The notes under the pieces were generated by a model. That model was given only the letters and a program-made list of their open reading frames with translations, did not search any database and was not told where the DNA came from. A stretch of 64,000 nt of DNA from Actinomadura physcomitrii (GTDB lineage: Bacteria > Actinomycetota > Actinomycetes > Streptosporangiales > Streptosporangiaceae), in NCBI RefSeq assembly GCF_008923205.2, contig NZ_WBMS02000012.1, positions 1-64,000 on the forward strand, given 5' to 3'. Below, piece after piece: positions 61,573 to 64,000 of the stretch (its first letter is position 1; each line of letters begins with the position of its first letter). Both the position numbers and the translations under genes were made by a program.

Positions 61573-62466
61573 ATGGGCATCCCCGAAACCGAGACGGGCG
61601 CGCTGCGATCGGCGGCCGAGCACGGCCGGATCAGCGCGCTGGCCGTCGACTGCCAGCGCGGCCTGCAGGACTGCGCGCAGCGGCACGCGGAACTGTTCCC
61701 CGGCGGCCCGTTCGACCCCCGGCTGATCAGCGGGGTGACGCTGGCGAACGCCTTCGGCTCGCCGGAGGCCACCGCGGACGAGCTGTCCGTCGCCTGCCGC
61801 TCGTCGCTGTGGGTGTTCGCGGCCGACTGGCTCGTCGACTACGCCGCGAAGGACCGGGCCGAGATCGACGCGCTCACCGGGGCCGTCCTCGCCGTCGCCG
61901 ACGGCGGGGACCCGCAGGTGCCGCTCGCCGGGTTCCTCGCCGAGATCCGCGACGACCTCGCCCGCCGCCCGGCCTTCCCGGAGCTGCGGGCGCGCTGGCG
62001 GGCGCAGCTCGAACGCTACATGGCGGCCATGACGCGCGAATGGGAGTGGCACGCCGCCGTCAAGGGCGGCGGCGCCGCGCCGACCTTCGACGAGTACGTC
62101 GCCAACGCGGACAACTTCGGCTCCACCCTCGTCAACCTCTCGCACTGGATCATGACGTGCGGACCGGCGGCGCTGGACCGCTTCGACGCGCTGTGGGCGG
62201 CGAGCGGGACCGTCCAGCGCGTCCTGCGGCTCCTCAACGACCTCGCGACGCTCCAGCGCGACCTGGAATGGGGCGACCTCAACCCGCTGATGCTCGGCGC
62301 GACCCGCGAGGACGTCGTCAAGCGGATCGACGCGCTGGTCGAGCAGAGCCTGGCCGAACTCGCCCCGCTCCGCGCGCACTGCCCGCGGGAGACCGCCTAC
62401 CTGGAACGCCAGATCGGCTTCAGCACCGGCTTCTACGGGCGTACCGACTACTGGGGCGACCTGTGA
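61573..62466 (+). CDS. class I terpene synthase-like protein
   Basis: A 297-aa alpha-helical terpene synthase-like protein. The first metal motif is degenerate: FAADWLVDYAAKD has Asp at residues 85 and 89 but W where the second Asp of DDxxD usually stands. The second motif is NDLATLQRDLE with N222, T226 and D230 (NDxxTxxxD, an NSE-type triad). It resembles the type A diterpene cyclases paired with class II cyclases in actinomycete clusters. It would ionise the bicyclic diphosphate made by the next gene. The degenerate DDxxD leaves activity uncertain. Confidence 0.8.
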   Translation: MGIPETETGALRSAAEHGRISALAVDCQRGLQDCAQRHAELFPGGPFDPRLISGVTLANAFGSPEATADELSVACRSSLWVFAADWLVDYAAKDRAEIDALTGAVLAVADGGDPQVPLAGFLAEIRDDLARRPAFPELRARWRAQLERYMAAMTREWEWHAAVKGGGAAPTFDEYVANADNFGSTLVNLSHWIMTCGPAALDRFDALWAASGTVQRVLRLLNDLATLQRDLEWGDLNPLMLGATREDVVKRIDALVEQSLAELAPLRAHCPRETAYLERQIGFSTGFYGRTDYWGDL

Positions 62467-64000
62467 GCGTCCAAGGCGAGCACCCGGCGGGCCCGGGCCC
62501 GGCGCCGGCCGTTCCCGTCTCCGACCTGGCGGAACGCGCTCGCAGCGTGGTCACCGGCCTGCTGGAGGCCCCGTGGGGGCGGGTGTCGCCGTCGGTGTAC
62601 GAGACCGGCCGGCTGGTCGCCCTCGCGCCGTGGCTGACCGGCCACGGCGAGCGGCTCGGCCACCTCCTCGCGGCGCAGCGCCCGGACGGCGCTTGGGGAG
62701 CGCCCGGAGCCTACGCGCTCGTCCCCACGCTGAGCGCGACGGACGCCCTCCTGACCGCCCTGAGCGATGGCTCGGCCCAGGCGAACGGCGCCCGGGCGAA
62801 CGGCGAAGCGCTGGCGCGCGGTGCCGCCCGCGGGCTCGACGCGCTGGCCGCCCTGCTGGACGGCCTCAGCGCGCGGGCCGTCCCCGACATGCCCGCGGTC
62901 GAGCTCATCTCGGCGCACCTGGCCGAGCGGATCAACGACCGTCTGGCGGAGTTCGGGAACCACCCGCGCCCGGAGCTCGGACTGCGGCATGTCCGCACCC
63001 GGCTGCGCGTCCCCGAGGGCTGGGACGCCGGGCTCGGGCCGATCCGGTCGCTGCTGAGCGCGGGCCGCCCGGTGCCCGCCAAGCTCGTCCACGCCCTGGA
63101 GATCGCGGGAGCGGCCGCGCACCGGACGGCGTCGGTCCGGCCCGGGCCGCGGACCGGCGGCATCGGCGCGTCTCCGGCCGCCACCGCGGCCTGGCTCGGG
63201 GGCGGCGGCCCGCCGCCTCCGGCGGACCCGGCGCGCCGGTTCCTGGAGGCCGCCGTCGCGCAGCATGGGGGGCCGGTGCCCTGCGGCGTTCCGATCACCG
63301 TGTTCGAACGAGCCTGGGTGCTGAGCGGCCTCCTGCGCGCCGGGGTCCCCGTGTCCGTGCCGCCGGAGCTCACCGCGTCGCTGGCCGCCTCGATCGGGAC
63401 GTCCGGCACTCCCGCCGGCGAAGGGCTTCCCGCCGACGCCGACACGACCTCCGTGGCCCTGTACGCGCTCGCGCTTCTCGGCCGGCCGCACGAACCCGAA
63501 AGCCTCCTCCAGTACGAATTGGACGACCGTTTCTGCACGTGGGAAGGCGAGCAGGGAGCTTCCGTCACCACAAACGCCCACATACTGGACGCTTTTGGTG
63601 AATTCCTGAAGCATCGTCCGGACGCCCGGGCCCGTTACGCACCGTCCATGGTGAAGGCCGCGCACTGGCTGCAGGGCCGGCAGCACCCGGACGGAAGCTG
63701 GACCGACAGATGGCATGTCTCCCCCTACTACGCGACGGCCTGCGCCGCGCTCGCACTGCGGCACTTCGGCGGCATCGCCGCCTCCGGCAACGTTCGCCGC
63801 GCCGAGCAATGGGTCATCGGCAGCCAGCGCGCCGACGGTTCGTGGGGATGGTGGAACGGCACCGCGGAGGAGACGGCGCACGCGATGCTCGTCCTCCTCT
63901 CGGCCGCGGGACGGGGCCCGCTCCCGCACCGCGCCCGCGCCGCGGTCGCCCGCGCACGGGACTGGCTGCTCGGCCTCACCGACTGGACGGACGGGCCGGC
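62463..64000 (+). CDS. class II diterpene cyclase (partial, open at window end)
   Basis: At least 512 codons without a stop, from GTG 62463 (overlapping the previous stop, GTGA). The acid motif is ADADTTSVALYALALLG with D325 and D327, a DxDTT form of DxDD. QW-type repeats are visible: QRPDGAWG near residue 75, QHPDGSW and QRADGSWG. The pattern is a type B diterpene cyclase that protonates GGPP to a bicyclic (labdane- or halimane-type) diphosphate. It pairs with the class I-like gene and P450. No GGPP synthase lies in the window. Confidence 0.9.
   Translation, partial: MSVQGEHPAGPGPAPAVPVSDLAERARSVVTGLLEAPWGRVSPSVYETGRLVALAPWLTGHGERLGHLLAAQRPDGAWGAPGAYALVPTLSATDALLTALSDGSAQANGARANGEALARGAARGLDALAALLDGLSARAVPDMPAVELISAHLAERINDRLAEFGNHPRPELGLRHVRTRLRVPEGWDAGLGPIRSLLSAGRPVPAKLVHALEIAGAAAHRTASVRPGPRTGGIGASPAATAAWLGGGGPPPPADPARRFLEAAVAQHGGPVPCGVPITVFERAWVLSGLLRAGVPVSVPPELTASLAASIGTSGTPAGEGLPADADTTSVALYALALLGRPHEPESLLQYELDDRFCTWEGEQGASVTTNAHILDAFGEFLKHRPDARARYAPSMVKAAHWLQGRQHPDGSWTDRWHVSPYYATACAALALRHFGGIAASGNVRRAEQWVIGSQRADGSWGWWNGTAEETAHAMLVLLSAAGRGPLPHRARAAVARARDWLLGLTDWTDGP

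Noticed and set aside
1..64000. CRISPR arrays, rRNA operons or intact insertion sequences
   Set aside because: No regularly spaced direct repeats, no rRNA-like sequence, and no transposase motifs were seen; only integrase and other remnants.

Overview
The window is GC-rich (roughly 70%) actinomycete chromosome. Support comes from GTG and TTG starts, mycothiol biosynthesis (MshA), DUF397/XRE regulatory pairs, BlaI/M56 pairs and a second, partial complex I cluster next to a 2-oxoacid:ferredoxin oxidoreductase. The gene content fits a filamentous actinomycete; an Actinomadura-like Thermomonosporaceae member is my best guess, but the family is inference. There are no rRNA genes and no CRISPR array. 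One tRNA (Tyr) is present.

Layout. 0-2.2 kb: divergent XRE/DUF397 and ATPase regulatory module. 2.2-2.9 kb: recombination scar (81-bp duplication plus an MFS fragment) beside a VOC gene. 3-5.7 kb: gpmA, a YbjN-like gene and mshA. 5.8-13.8 kb: single metabolic genes (SDR, methyltransferase, acyl-CoA synthetase, TIGR03084-type protein, macrodomain, NAD epimerase, extradiol dioxygenase) with MarR and TetR regulators. 13.8-15.8 kb: decayed LuxR gene and a methyltransferase-TetR operon with a tandem operator. 15.9-19.1 kb: trpS behind a complete ribosome-mediated attenuator, divergent from a MarR-MFS pair. 19.2-20.5 kb: BlaI/M56 pair with TACTAC-type operators. 21-25.6 kb: orphan zincin-like gene and a cell-wall D-Ala-D-Ala locus (VanY-like peptidase, Alr, ligase remnant, two-component system). 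26.4-27.2 kb: AlkB/integrase chimera beside tRNA-Tyr.

27.3-47 kb is the energetic core: yajQ, an XRE-map pair, htpX, and nuoA-B-C-H | nuoI-J-K-L-M-N on the minus strand. An opposite-strand helix-hairpin-helix gene sits between the two nuo halves. Two paralogous proline-rich membrane proteins follow, then korA-korB on the plus strand behind a leaderless short ORF and an iron-box-like site. No nuoD, E, F or G is present. The simplest reading is a ferredoxin-fed, ion-pumping module supplied by KorAB, but this is inference.

47-60 kb is accessory: a SecD-like membrane protein, a truncated LysR, a YceI protein and an MFS exporter that both carry carboxypeptidase-regulatory-like domains, a TetR regulator, an unusual S15-hydrolase/ABC-ATPase fusion with its permease, several gene remnants, and a SpoIIE-type phosphatase broken by apparent homopolymer indels. 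60.2-64 kb begins a diterpenoid-type cluster: cytochrome P450, class I terpene synthase-like protein, and a class II (DxDTT) diterpene cyclase that runs off the window end.
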